Source of the DNA: Berghia stephanieae
Taxonomy: Eukaryota > Mollusca > Gastropoda > Nudibranchia > Aeolidiidae
Assembly (NCBI GenBank): GCA_034508935.3
Contig: CM067448.1
Location: forward strand, 63,036,962-63,100,961
Reading direction: 5' to 3'
Length of the DNA: 64,000 nt
Positions 43,815 to 53,580 of the stretch are shown here, piece after piece. The position numbers were made by a program, and so were the translations under genes. Within the stretch, counting starts at the first letter, position 1. Each line of letters starts with the position of its first letter. A model generated the notes under the pieces. It saw nothing but the letters and a program-made list of their open reading frames with translations. It was not told the DNA's origin and did no database searches.

Positions 43815-44368
43815 TTAGTAATTCTGTCGACTACCTCTTGGAATTCCTGCTTTTGCAGCTGCAAGAATGGCTTTGGTGAGGGCTTCGTTTAAATGTTCTA
43901 CACTTGATGTATCTGTAATTTTTGGAAGCTGGTCATCTAATGTTGCTGTGAAAACATCCCAGTTTGCTTTCTTGAAATTCCATTTGGATTTCTGCTCAAA
44001 TGTTTTCTTCTGTGTTTGAACTGTTATTTGTGTTAAAATTGGTTTATGGTCACTGCCTATTTCATCCAGGACTTTAATGTGACAAGAATTCAGAAGGTCA
44101 GAGGAGATGATGGTTAGATCGGGATGACTCAGGGACATATGAGCTCTGTGAAGAAGGGTCGGGACTCAGTCTGCATTTTGTAAAATGGTGAGGTTGGTTG
44201 TATTGCAAAGCTTTTCTAGTTCTTTTCCTGTGTTGTTTAAATTTTTGTATCCCCATAGTGGAGAGTGGCCATTGAAGTCACCAGCAATTATTGTGTTGTT
44301 GTATTGGGAACTGTTTAGATCTGTTAGGTTTATAGTACACCGTGGAGGGTTGTAAATGTTGTAAATGG
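43815..44368 (-). pseudogene. LINE endonuclease C-terminal part, stop-interrupted
   Basis: Two pieces in the same frame as the RT. 44166-44368 encodes IYNPPRCTINL...IIAGDFNGHSPLWG, the APE-type catalytic block with Asp-Phe-Asn. 43815-44165 encodes PTLLHRAHMSLSHPDLTIIS and SDHKPIL, the conserved Ser-Asp-His end. TGA and TAA codons separate the parts; both could be single substitutions. The N-terminal 90-100 residues of the domain are absent. Confidence 0.85.
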
Positions 44369-44435
44369 TGAGTACGGTGAGAGAATGTCCGTAAAGAGCC
44401 TTTTCCAATACTTAATATACGACGTCCATTAGGGA
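44369..44435 (-). mobile_element. SINE family 4, other side of the LINE
   Basis: 'gtgagtacggtgagagaatg' to 'cgacgtccattagggaataa' continues the SINE cut at 40905. Confidence 0.85.
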
Positions 44436-44442
44436 ATAATAT

Positions 44443-44675
44443 GTGACCAGCCGTGTCAAAACGGTATAATGTCGGGATGTATTGTACCCCGAGAAGTGAA
44501 TTTAGAGATAAAACGGTGGGAAATAATACTTGAGAAAGTTTGGCAATGCAAGAAATAGGATTTATACTCTACCATAACGGACAGATGGAAACGCCATGAT
44601 TTATCTTTAAGGTTATAACTTAAATTTTCCTCGTCTAGTTTATTCCGACATAATACCGCTTTGAGACGACGGGTC
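44443..44675 (-). mobile_element. GTGACC-family TIR element
   Basis: Inverted partner of 21058-21292. Ends GTGACCAGCCGTGTCAAAAC and GAGACGACGGGTCAC. Confidence 0.85.
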
Positions 44676-44676
44676 A

Positions 44677-45110
44677 CAATTTACATAGCGCATTACGAGT
44701 ATCCACCGAACGTGATCAAAGCAGTTTACAAGGGGTAGCTAGGCAACAGCAACTCTTGCCATGTGTAGGACAATACATGACGCCCATTAGGAATATTGTT
44801 TTAAAAAATTGAGCTTTTTATATAGCGCAATATCTACTAAATGTGCTCAAAGCGCTTTACAAGGGGTCCCTGGTCAACAGCAACATTTAACATGTAGGAC
44901 GGGACATGCCGCCTGTTAGTCGATATTACAATTTTTCGGACAAGGAAAACGCTGTTAACGGCCATGTACTCTTTTTTCACCTGAGTAAGGTGAGAGAATG
45001 TGAGTAAAGAGCATTTTCCAAGTACTTAACTATGCGCCACTAAGAGCGAGACTAGAATCCTGGACCTTCCGATCAGAAGGTGAATGTCATACTACAGGAA
45101 CAGCATAGCT
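44677..45110 (-). mobile_element. SINE family 4 fragment and one merged SINE family 1
   Basis: 44677-44790 mirrors 20938-21057. 44809-45110 is a single full-length SINE, where the left arm has a partial and a full SINE in tandem (20487-20929). Its head matches the left arm's first SINE and its tail the second. Confidence 0.85.
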
Positions 45111-45528
45111 AGACGTCAGCGGCCGTCTTAAAGTAAAGTCAAGCAATGTTGATCACGTTCAATGACTGAATAGCGGTTATTGATACCAAAACATAGATAT
45201 CGATGTCGTGTTATTATATTGTGTAGGGCACTTTTATAACTTAACTATAACCAACTCGTCTCAGGTGTGAAAGTATATGCATGACTAAAGATAGACAGAG
45301 GTGGATGTTGTAAAAGTGCATGAAATTAAAGAATAAACAACAGACGGCTTGTACACGATGAAATAGATCTTTCATTCTATATGGCAACGTAAAGAAATAA
45401 CACGTGAAGCATTATGAATCATCATATGGAGCTAGGTGAAACATTTGCCACCGACACCCAGATTAAAATCGTATCCAAATCATGTTACTCCCCCCCCCCC
45501 TATATCTCCCTCTCCTGCTTCTTTCCCA

Positions 45529-45537
<9 letters not shown>
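45111..45537. other. No gene identified
   Basis: Mirror of about 19946-20486 without the 134-bp retroelement tail. A C run near 45490-45500 is present. Confidence 0.55.
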
Positions 45538-45576
<39 letters not shown>

Positions 45577-45618
45577 CTTTGTCTTTCCCTCTCCTGCCTC
45601 TTTCCCACCCACCACCTC

Positions 45619-45691
<73 letters not shown>

Positions 45692-45729
45692 GCTTTGTCT
45701 TTCCCTCTCCTGCCTCTTTCCCACCCCCC

Positions 45730-45780
<51 letters not shown>

Positions 45781-45783
45781 CTT

Positions 45784-45834
<51 letters not shown>
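45538..45834. repeat. (CT)n array with higher-order units
   Basis: CT runs broken by a repeated phrase 'tgctttgtctttccctctcc' and 'tgcctctttcccacc' at roughly 70-100-bp spacing. The array itself has duplicated, unlike the shorter left-arm form. The frames are not genes. Confidence 0.92.
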
Positions 45835-45839
<5 letters not shown>

Positions 45840-46003
45840 CTCTGTTCATCCCACCCACCCCCTACCGTTCACACCACGACCACCAAGACCAGAAAACCGT
45901 ATATACTTCCATGTCACTCCTCCCCTCAACATTCCCACCACAACAAAATGCCACACACACACATCCTAATGTTTAACATTTCCACTCTCAGACTTAATTG
46001 TCC

Positions 46004-46465
46004 TTATCTGTCGTGACAAAGTGAACGAAATGACAAACAACCTTCTTCAGTAGGCCAATACTTATCAGAGCTGAGCTCTTCTCTCCCCCTGACTTGTTTG
46101 TCCCCAATAGCTAGAACACCCAGTGTCACAAGGAGCGGAAATATTGTCAATGGTAACGCCGACAAATGTCGTACAAGTGGCTCCTCCACTCGTATTGTCT
46201 CAGCATTTGTAATCCGACTGGTTTCAGTCCTTGTTGCTTCTTCCCCAGCCATAATTTCAATGTTTGTTGCTTTGCTGCGGTTGATTTCGTTGTTTTCTTG
46301 GCTCCTGACGGTGATTTCGGTGATTTGGCGTCTAAGGGAAAACAAGGGCGTAAACATAACCCAAACTATTTCTACGTGTCAGATTCCGGAGTGATCTCCC
46401 CTGGGATCTGGAATGCTCTTCAGGAGAGTGATTGCAGACGAAATCATGGCAGGAAGACTTGCTGA
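46004..46465 (+). CDS. Unidentified ORF-rich block, right-arm copy
   Basis: Partner of 19161-19622. The plus frames 46098-46394 (hydrophobic stretch) and 46166-46465 and the minus frame 46004-46357 are all open. Differences from the left arm are few: one serine/threonine change in the minus frame, and changes near the end of the 99-codon frame (RRNHGRKTC against RQNHGRATC). Function unknown; possibly non-coding. Confidence 0.2.
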
Positions 46466-47493
46466 GTGACATTTTCAGTCTAAGGGTCGGACTAGACAAA
46501 ATGTAATTCAGCTTAGATTTTTGAAAAATCTAACAAAGCTAGTGTATCACAATGAAAAAAAGGTGAACATTTTTTCATGAGAAAATTTAAATATGATAAA
46601 TTGAAATTGCATCTTGTTTGACCGAAAAGTTTAGTGTGATATAATTTGTATTACTTGGTATAAAACGCATTCAATGACATTGCAAAGAAAAGGCGCCAGC
46701 GACTATTAATTTCAATAATTTATTATTATTAAAAGCAGACAGAGTTCATAAAATGACATTCAAAACCAAAAGATAATAAACCTTATATGTTAAATGATAT
46801 AAAATTACAAAATGTTGGCCATTACTGTAAGAAATTTTGTTTTTTTTTTTGGTCAATTTTTGGCCTATTTTTTCTCACTATGTCTAAAAAATTATTTTTT
46901 TTTTGGCTTTTTTGGTGTTAATCATCAAATTAGACCTCCTACCACCTGAAAATAACAAGGGAATAGCAATATTAGCATTACAATCAAAAATGGATTTTTG
47001 ACTACAGGTTCCCCCTTAAAAGAGAAACGCCACTTAAGTCATAATATGTCCAAAATCTGACTCAGTGTGCGTCTAGCCTTAGAGTGTCCTTGTTGAAGAA
47101 GTCGTGAGAGTGTCTCGTATAACCATGGCTTCTTTGCCAAATTGTTTGTTTGGTATTTTATTGATTATTGACAGACTCATAATACAAGTGCAATGAATAA
47201 ATTATTTATGTGTGTTAAGTGTTCTTCTTAATCTCTTAATCCTATTTGTAATGCTTTAATCGTGTTTTAACAACTTAATATTATGTCTAATGTTGAATTA
47301 AATATTGACGTAAGTTTATAATTATACATAGCTATAAAGCCATTGACGTAAGTTGTACGAGTAATTACACATAATATTTATAAAGCCATTCCCATAATTT
47401 CACAATGCATTCAACAACACTTTGTCGATAATCCTGGTTATCTTATTAGAATAATATAGTTGGCAAATTGAATTTTTTGTAACACTAAGTCTC
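46466..47493. other. No gene identified
   Basis: Mirror of about 18114-19160. Confidence 0.5.
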
Positions 47494-47960
47494 CTAAACC
47501 ACCGTAACAATCGTCACGGAATTTTGCACATTGTTTACATTTGGATTCAATAGTCTGATGTCACGTCGCCCAACAACGGCGGCCATCGTGGTTCTAAACA
47601 AAGAAAATCTGTACTTTTTATTCTTCATGCTGGCTAGAACTTTTACATATGTCTTGTGATCAGAATGTGTAAAAGTCAAAACATGATCAAATTTATAATG
47701 TGATTTTTTCACCTCTGGATACGCTTTTATGCTCGTGGGAAAAATATTTCATAAGGGCGTCCGCCATTTTTCCTATAGTTTAGAGCCAGTTACTAAGTTA
47801 CCATGCGTCATTACGAGGGAAGTGACGTTACGACTGTTGAAGCGTATTGACATGAAGATGGTTTGCATGTACTTATTATGAGATTGATTAGACGTCGCGA
47901 TGATTTTTTTTCAAAAGATGAAATGATGTTTCGTCAAATCATTTAGAAAACAGACGCCAT
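47494..47960 (-). promoter_or_regulatory. Promoter-like patch with possible first exon, right arm
   Basis: Mirror of 17643-18113. The ATG at 47767 opens MADALMKYFSHEHKSVSR followed by AG/GTGAA (GT at 47711-47712), which would fit an exon end. A second minus frame (47494-47712) begins just beyond that point. Evidence is motif-level only. Confidence 0.25.
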
Positions 47961-48097
47961 CGTTTTTAGCGCATGGGTTTTGCGCCAACCTTCCGGTTAG
48001 CGAGTATGACAATGAGGTGGGAGTACTTGCATTAAATCAATACACGTTCGTGGTTTATCTCATTATTCTGAATACAATCAATTTCTTTTTCATTTTA

Positions 48098-48402
48098 AAT
48101 TGAGCTTTATATAGCCACGCAATATCCACTAAAATGTGCTCAAAGCGCTTTACAAGGGGTCCCTGGTCAACAGCAACATTTAACATGTAGGACGGGACAT
48201 GACGCCTGTTAGCAATATTAAAATTTTTCGGACAAAGACAACGCTGTTAACGACCAGGTTTTCATTTTACACCTGAGTACGGTGAGAGAATGTGAGTAAA
48301 GAGCCTTTTCCAAGGACTCAACTATGCGCCGAGCGCGAGGCTCGAACCCAGGACCTTCCGATCCGAAAACGAGTGTCATACCACTAGACCACAGAGCCGC
48401 AT
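48098..48402 (-). mobile_element. tRNA-derived SINE, family 1 (full length)
   Basis: Partner of 17211-17509. The 3' domain is at the left and the head complement 'accacagagccgca' at the right. It lies between the two 125-bp direct repeats. Confidence 0.92.
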
Positions 48403-48798
48403 GGGTTTTGCGTCAACCTTCCGGTTAGCGAGTATGACAATGAGGTGAGAGTACTTGCATTGCATCGATTCACGTTTCTGGTTTCTCTCGTTATTCTGAA
48501 TATAATCAGATTCTTAAAATGTTTATGAACCATTATCCGATCTGTACATTGGGAAAGAATTCTAAGGTAAATGAGCAAAATATATAGGATATTAAATATA
48601 GAAACTATCTCACTGTGTCCAAATAAAAAGCTTTGTTCACGAAATCAGACATGTCTTCGTAGTTTTAAGCAAATAATAATAGAAGTCACTACAGTTAGTT
48701 AGCTTTATAGATCAACAATTTACATTCACAAGTGTTAAAATAACACTTCCAAATCCTTACAATTATGTATGCAAGCTGGCATCAACTTTCATTTTCAA

Positions 48799-49310
48799 TA
48801 GAACAGTAAAGTTGGTGCCCCAAACGTAAACAATAACAAGTTGCTAGTGATTTCCGTTAGGGACCGGAATAAGTTACGCACAATATAGGTCTCCCAATTT
48901 TGTAGTTTGAGTTGTAGGCAATACACTTTCAGTATTGAAAATATGTTTACATAAAATCCAACAGTTGCAGAAATAATAATATAAGACTAAATTATTATGA
49001 AAATCAGGCTCCGAATAATTCTCGTTTTGTTCATACCAGCACAATAATTTGCTCTGGTCTAAAAATAGATAGACGTAACTTTTGATAAATTTTACCTTTG
49101 TTCCATAAAATATCCATATCTAGACATTATTTGATGCATGATCGAGTATTTATGAATATGTGTTTCTTTTGCCACCTAACAGCCAAATTTTAAAGGTTAT
49201 TTTCTTTCTATAATTTACATTGGAACGTGAGCTGTCAAGACAGGAACATGTGGTTTGCCATGTGCTTCTCGACCTTTGTTTACGTTTGGGGCACCAACTT
49301 TACTGTTCTA
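48799..49310. mobile_element. Non-autonomous DNA transposon with 31-bp TIRs
   Basis: The inverted ends match over 31 bp inside TA (48801-48831, starting GAACAGTAAAGTTGGTGCCC, and 49278-49308). Adjacent TA at both ends suggests a TA-target element of the Tc1/mariner kind. The palindrome spacer (30881-30915) holds a related but uninterrupted sequence, 'ttttcaataagttttaatga'. No coding frame. Confidence 0.85.
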
Positions 49311-49409
49311 TAAGTATCAATGACTTAAAACGCTCGTGAACGTCTGAAATTGGAGCCAAAATTTTGTAATTCTATGAATCGTTCGCAGTGGTAGGGAAGT
49401 CTTCATTTC

Positions 49410-49520
49410 TTCGTGCGGCTATGTGGTCTAGTGGTATGACACTCGCTTTCGGATAGGAAGGTCCTGGGTTCGAGCCTCGCTCGGCGCGTAATTGAGTCCT
49501 TGGAGAAGGCTCTTTACTCT
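49410..49520 (+). mobile_element. tRNA-derived SINE, family 1 (5' half)
   Basis: Head GTGCGGCTATGTGGTCTAGT, B box GGGTTCGAGCC, body to 'aaggctctttact'. Partner of 16550-16657. Confidence 0.9.
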
Positions 49521-49701
49521 ATTTTTAATTTTTTTTTTTCATTTTAAATTTTCATTCACTATTAATATATATTTTTTTTCAAGAGAATATAATGGACAGG
49601 ATAAGGTTTTCAGAGTGACCATTGTGCAACGTCTTCCTCCCCGAACATGCCTCACCCTCCCCCCACCCCCTCCCCGCCCCCAATCTCAAACTGATTACTA
49701 C

Positions 49702-49801
49702 NNNNNNNNNNNNNNNNNNNNNNNNNNNNNNNNNNNNNNNNNNNNNNNNNNNNNNNNNNNNNNNNNNNNNNNNNNNNNNNNNNNNNNNNNNNNNNNNNNN
49801 N
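49702..49801. other. Assembly gap of exactly 100 N
   Basis: A run of 100 undefined bases, the usual placeholder for a scaffolding join of unknown size. Sequence to its right begins in an ATA array and no longer mirrors the left arm. Confidence 0.99.
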
Positions 49802-49836
<35 letters not shown>

Positions 49837-49975
49837 TAAAATAATATAATAATAATAAATAATAATAATAATAATAAATAATAATAATAATAAAATAATA
49901 ATAAAAAATAATAATAATAATAATACACATTTATACAGCGCTCATTCTCGTGTAAAACACAAGCTCTGGCACTTA
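49802..49975 (-). repeat. (ATA)n array preceded by a SINE-like tail
   Basis: ATA/ATAAA repeats to 49925, then the complement of 'gagcgctgtataaatgtgt', a SINE-type 3' end on the minus strand. The array is its tail. Confidence 0.8.
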
Positions 49976-50119
49976 CAATATAAATTATCAATTTTAAGTG
50001 AAAATAAAATAATAATAATAATATATTCTTACCAAATCAAGGATTCATAAAGCCCAATAAAAACAAATACAGTAAAAATGTGTCTTGAGATTATGTTTAA
50101 CGTAGGTAAAGACTTACAC

Positions 50120-50330
50120 TCCCTCATAGTACCCTCGTGGTAACGACCCGAAACCGCAGAGCATCTAGTTGAACAGTAGGTTGTGACGAAGCTTCCGGGT
50201 GGGTTTGCGACGGTGCACGAGTGCGGTAAAGAATTTGCTGATTGTGTCGATCGTCATAACATGGTAGTGTGAGAATCATTAGAAGCTTGCTGCCTTCGGG
50301 CAGATTGGTTCATGATTCGAACCCACCTCT
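50120..50330 (+). mobile_element. LINE 3' end, CCHC family, copy 1
   Basis: 'cagagcatctagttgaacag', 'cgacggtgcacgagtgcgg', 'gtcgatcgtcataacatgg' to 'gcttgctgccttcgg'. The same string of motifs recurs at 50890-51075 and 51290-51425. Confidence 0.7.
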
Positions 50331-50722
50331 ATGCGGCGAAAAACTGAGTCCTTGGAATAGACTTTTTGCTGACATTATCTCAACGTACTCAGGTGTAAAA
50401 TGAGTATTGCTTCTGTCCGAAAAAAAAATAATTTGAAAAGCTTCTCATAAGGCATAATGTTACTTTCCTACAATTATGTTGATTAAATGTTCCTGTTGAC
50501 TCGGGACTTGGGACCTCTTGTTACTCACATTCTCTCACCATACTCAGGTGTAAAAGGAGTACCTGCTCATAACAGCGTTGTCTTTGTTCGAAAAAAAAAT
50601 TAATATCGCCTTACAGGCGTCATGTCATATTTGTCCTAAATTTTAAGTGTTACTGTTGGACAGGACCACTTGTAAAGCGCTTTGATCACATTTAGTGGAT
50701 ATTGCGCTATATAAAAGCTCAT
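50331..50722 (+). mobile_element. Diverged SINE family 1 copies
   Basis: A degraded head and body (about 50305-50520), then a cleaner piece (50521-50722) with 'ttactcacattctctcacca' and the 3' domain 'gcgctttgatcacatttagt'. The first half copies the order seen at 51425-51670. Confidence 0.75.
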
Positions 50723-50889
50723 TTTATTGTAAAGAGGTGGAGCACATTACGGTGCATGAAAGTTCAAGTTACATTGCTTGAGGTGAAGACTGGTGATGAC
50801 TGTGATTTTATAACTACGAAGTGTTGGCAGGAGAAGGAAATGGATCAAAGAGTGATTAGACGGCAAAGTGGTCGAGTGATATCAAATTC

Positions 50890-51075
50890 GCCTTCGGGAC
50901 GGTGGGTCCAATATGTCCCCGCTGTGGACAAGAACCCTAGACGGCAGAGCATCTAGTCGAAAGTTGTGTTGTGACGATGCTACCCGCGGGTTCGCGACGG
51001 TGCACGAATGCGGCCCGGGACTTTGCTGATTGGGTCGATCGTCATAACATAGTAGTGTGAACCATAAAGGGCTGC
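50890..51075 (+). mobile_element. LINE 3' end, CCHC family, copy 2
   Basis: 'ccccgctgtggacaagaacc' to 'gggctgctgccttcggac'. Matches the end of the 51106-51425 copy. Confidence 0.7.
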
Positions 51076-51105
51076 TGCCTTCGGACACAGAGCTGCACAT
51101 ACGAG

Positions 51106-51425
51106 ATGGAAGTCGGTTTGGACGAATTCAATCCCTCGTGGGGCGGGGACGTACACTCCTCTAAGCTTGGTGAGCAGTTGCCAGGCTTTGATACCAGTAA
51201 GAGGAGACAAGGGGTAGCTGCGAATGGGCTTCGGTCGAGGAGCTGCCTAGCGGCAAGTGCGCTTCATCAGTGGGGACTTTCCACCTGTCCAACATGTACC
51301 CGCTGTGGGCAAGAACCTGAGACATCAGAGCATCTAGTCGAACGGTGCACGAGTGCGGACTGGACTTTGCTAATTGGGTCGATCGTCATAACATAGTAGT
51401 GTGAAAACCATAAGAGGCTGCTGCC
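51106..51425 (+). mobile_element. LINE 3' end, CCHC family, copy 3
   Basis: The open frame (51106-51396) encodes FNPSWGGDVHSSKLGEQLPG, then GLSTCPTCTRCGQEPETSEH and LVERC, a C-x2-C-x8-H-x4-C knuckle of the kind that ends I/Jockey-type LINE ORF2. The 3' UTR motif GTCGATCGTCATAACATAGT follows. 5'-truncated. A SINE begins directly after it. Confidence 0.8.
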
Positions 51426-51672
51426 TTCGGACAGGAAGGTCTATGGTTTGAGTTTCATTCCGAGCGCGCCTAATTGAGTCCTTTGAGAAGGCTGTTAAAT
51501 CACATGCTCTCACCGTACAGGTGTAAAATGAGTCCCTTGCATTTCTTCTGTCGAGGAAAAAATGAAACAACATCTGACAGGCATTATGTCTCGTCCCAAA
51601 TGTTAAGTGTTGCTATTGGCTTTTAAAAGCGCTTTGAGCACTTTTAATGGATATTGCGCAATATAGATGCTC
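51425..51672 (+). mobile_element. tRNA-derived SINE, family 1 (diverged)
   Basis: Body 'aattgagtcctttgagaagg', 'ctctcaccgtacaggtg' and 3' domain 'agcgctttgagcacttttaa'. The head is largely replaced by the LINE end. Confidence 0.8.
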
Positions 51673-51711
51673 AAGTAAGTCATTTCATCGTAATTTTATG
51701 CTTCTCTGTCT

Positions 51712-51715
<4 letters not shown>

Positions 51716-51767
<52 letters not shown>

Positions 51768-51773
51768 ACACAC

Positions 51774-51812
<39 letters not shown>
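51716..51812. repeat. (CT)n then (CA)n microsatellites
   Basis: CT to about 51763, then CA/CATA to about 51812, just before copy A' starts. Confidence 0.93.
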
Positions 51813-51820
<8 letters not shown>

Positions 51821-52277
51821 TCCCCACTCCCTCCCTCGGGATAATTCAGCTGTCATAACGCTACAACCAACGCTAGCCAAACTGATCACTTCACCAAATC
51901 ATTAAAATAACGACTATTATTCCCGATGTAATCAATAAATTACAGAAATCTACTTACGGGATAGTCTAGGCCATAAAATAGATTTGAACTAACAGCCCTC
52001 CAGGTAACGGTGGAAACGGTCCCAGGTTGACACCTCACAGTTATTTTAATTGGACCGAATGGTTGATGCTTCCCTATTTTAGCTAAAGGCGTCATTCTCA
52101 GTTGGAACACAAGCCTGTCTCTATTTTATCGTTTTCTTTATTGTTCGTCTAATGTCGAAATTAAGTATTTAAGAATTCCCTTGGTTGTTTGAAATATGTA
52201 TTGATGCTATGCGTTAAGTTTTAAAATCTCATAACGTCCGCCAGCCGGATCCAACGTACCAATACAGGTAACTATTT

Positions 52278-52509
52278 GTGACCTCTCGTCTCAAAACGGT
52301 ATTAAGTCGGGATGATTAAAATGCTGAAATGGAATTTGTAGCCAGAAATATCATGTTTACGTTGAGTGTATATGCTTTATAGAGAGAAGGAATATCATAT
52401 TTTACTGTGCTAAATACCAACGTTCCATATTTTTGACCAGTTTAACTATAATTTGACTTTTTAGTCTCTGGTCCATCCCGACATAATACCGTTTTGAGAC
52501 GAGGGTCAC
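52278..52509 (+). mobile_element. GTGACC-family TIR element
   Basis: Ortholog of 458-692, with the same ATTT flanks. Confidence 0.85.
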
Positions 52510-52523
52510 ATTTATAACCTTAA

Positions 52524-52796
52524 CTCTCTCCTTACCAGCCATTTTCCGGATTTTCCCCAAAACTTCACACCAAACCTATACAAAAATAGAAATATTTCAC
52601 TCAAACACAAATCTGTTAGTTCTTGCTATACATATTGTTCTGCTAAACGAGCTCTTCAACACAGTGTTAATATACTTGTACTATAGCAAACATTTTTTGT
52701 TCAAATATTATGATTTACAAAGGAAATTAGAATGACAAAATTGTTGGTTGCATCGTAATGAATGTGACGATTTTCCTATGGATGGTAAGGAGGGGG
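52524..52796 (+). mobile_element. piggyBac-type MITE, family 1
   Basis: TTAA at 52520-52523 and 52797-52800. Ortholog of 707-975. Confidence 0.75.
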
Positions 52797-53040
52797 TTAA
52801 ACTTAAATAGACCGATTAATGCAATTTAGTGAAACTACTTATAATATTGGCTGGCTAAAAACAATAACAAAGAGCCGAGTGACGTCAATTTCGTTCCTTC
52901 TATATGTTTGAGCATTTATGATACAGTACTCGTTGGATTCTCTTACACCGAATTCCAGCACTCCCTAAAATACGACACGTTGGAGCTCACTGACCGAATC
53001 TTATCTATATTATTATAATAAGTCGTAACTTCCCCAGAGC

Positions 53041-53091
53041 ATAATAGATAGTAGATATAGTAGTAGTAAGTAGATAGTAGTATGTAGTAGT

Positions 53092-53132
<41 letters not shown>

Positions 53133-53207
53133 TAGTAGAGTAGTAGTAAGTAGTAGTAGTAGTAGAGTAGTAGTAGTAGTAGTATAGTAGTAGTAAGTAG
53201 TAGTAGA

Positions 53208-53273
<66 letters not shown>

Positions 53274-53296
53274 ATAGTAGTAGTAGTAGTAGTAGT

Positions 53297-53335
<39 letters not shown>

Positions 53336-53580
53336 AAGTAGTAGTAGTAGTAGTAGTATAGTAGTAGTAGTTAGTAGTATAGTAGTAGTAGTAGTAGTAG
53401 TAGTAGTATAGTAGTAGTAGTAGTATAGTAGTAGAAGTATAGTAGTAGAAGTAGTAGTATAGTAGTAGTAGTATAGTAGTAGTAGTAGTAGTAGTAGTAG
53501 AGTAGTAGTAGTATAAGTAGTAGTAGTAGTAGTAGTTAGTAGTAGTAGTAGTAGTATATAGTAGTAGTAGTAGTAGTAGT
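53041..53580. repeat. (TAG)n array, A' copy
   Basis: 540 bp of TAG with many more single-base interruptions (TAAG, ATAG, GAAG) than in A. It is the left part of the LINE tail that the satellite array splits. Confidence 0.9.

Larger units (their letters stand above)
40906..44368 (-). mobile_element. I/Nimb-like LINE, 5'-truncated, recent
   Basis: A 3463-bp insertion flanked by TGAGTACGGTGA (40894-40905, 44369-44380); the left arm keeps the single target (21355-21366). Read on the minus strand it is one continuous frame of about 1150 codons: the C-terminal part of an APE endonuclease (IIAGDFNGHSPLWG, then SDHKPILT), a linker, reverse transcriptase, RNase H and a CCHC knuckle. It has two in-frame stops (TGA at 44166-44168, TAA at 43815-43817) and no frameshift that I can see. 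The N-terminal part of the endonuclease and any ORF1 are missing, so it was a 5'-truncated arrival. The last codon falls in a (TAAG)n tail. RNase H and domain order point to the I superfamily; Nimb is my best clade guess. Confidence 0.93.
31113..49701. repeat. Giant inverted duplication, right arm
   Basis: The inverted partner of 16377-30670. It is about 4.3 kb longer, mainly because of a 3.46-kb LINE (40906-44368), a MITE (34809-35037), nested TATA-target elements (35766-36141), another at 33641-33824, a LINE tail (40167-40379) and microsatellite growth. It terminates at the scaffold gap. Confidence 0.95.

Noticed and set aside
40906-44368. LINE as a host reverse transcriptase gene
   Set aside because: Target duplications, 5' truncation, two in-frame stops and a simple-repeat tail mark it as a retrotransposon copy.
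16377-49701. Palindrome as a simple sequencing read-through artefact
   Set aside because: The arms differ by dated insertions with target duplications and by scattered substitutions, which a single-molecule artefact would not produce. A haplotype misjoin remains possible.
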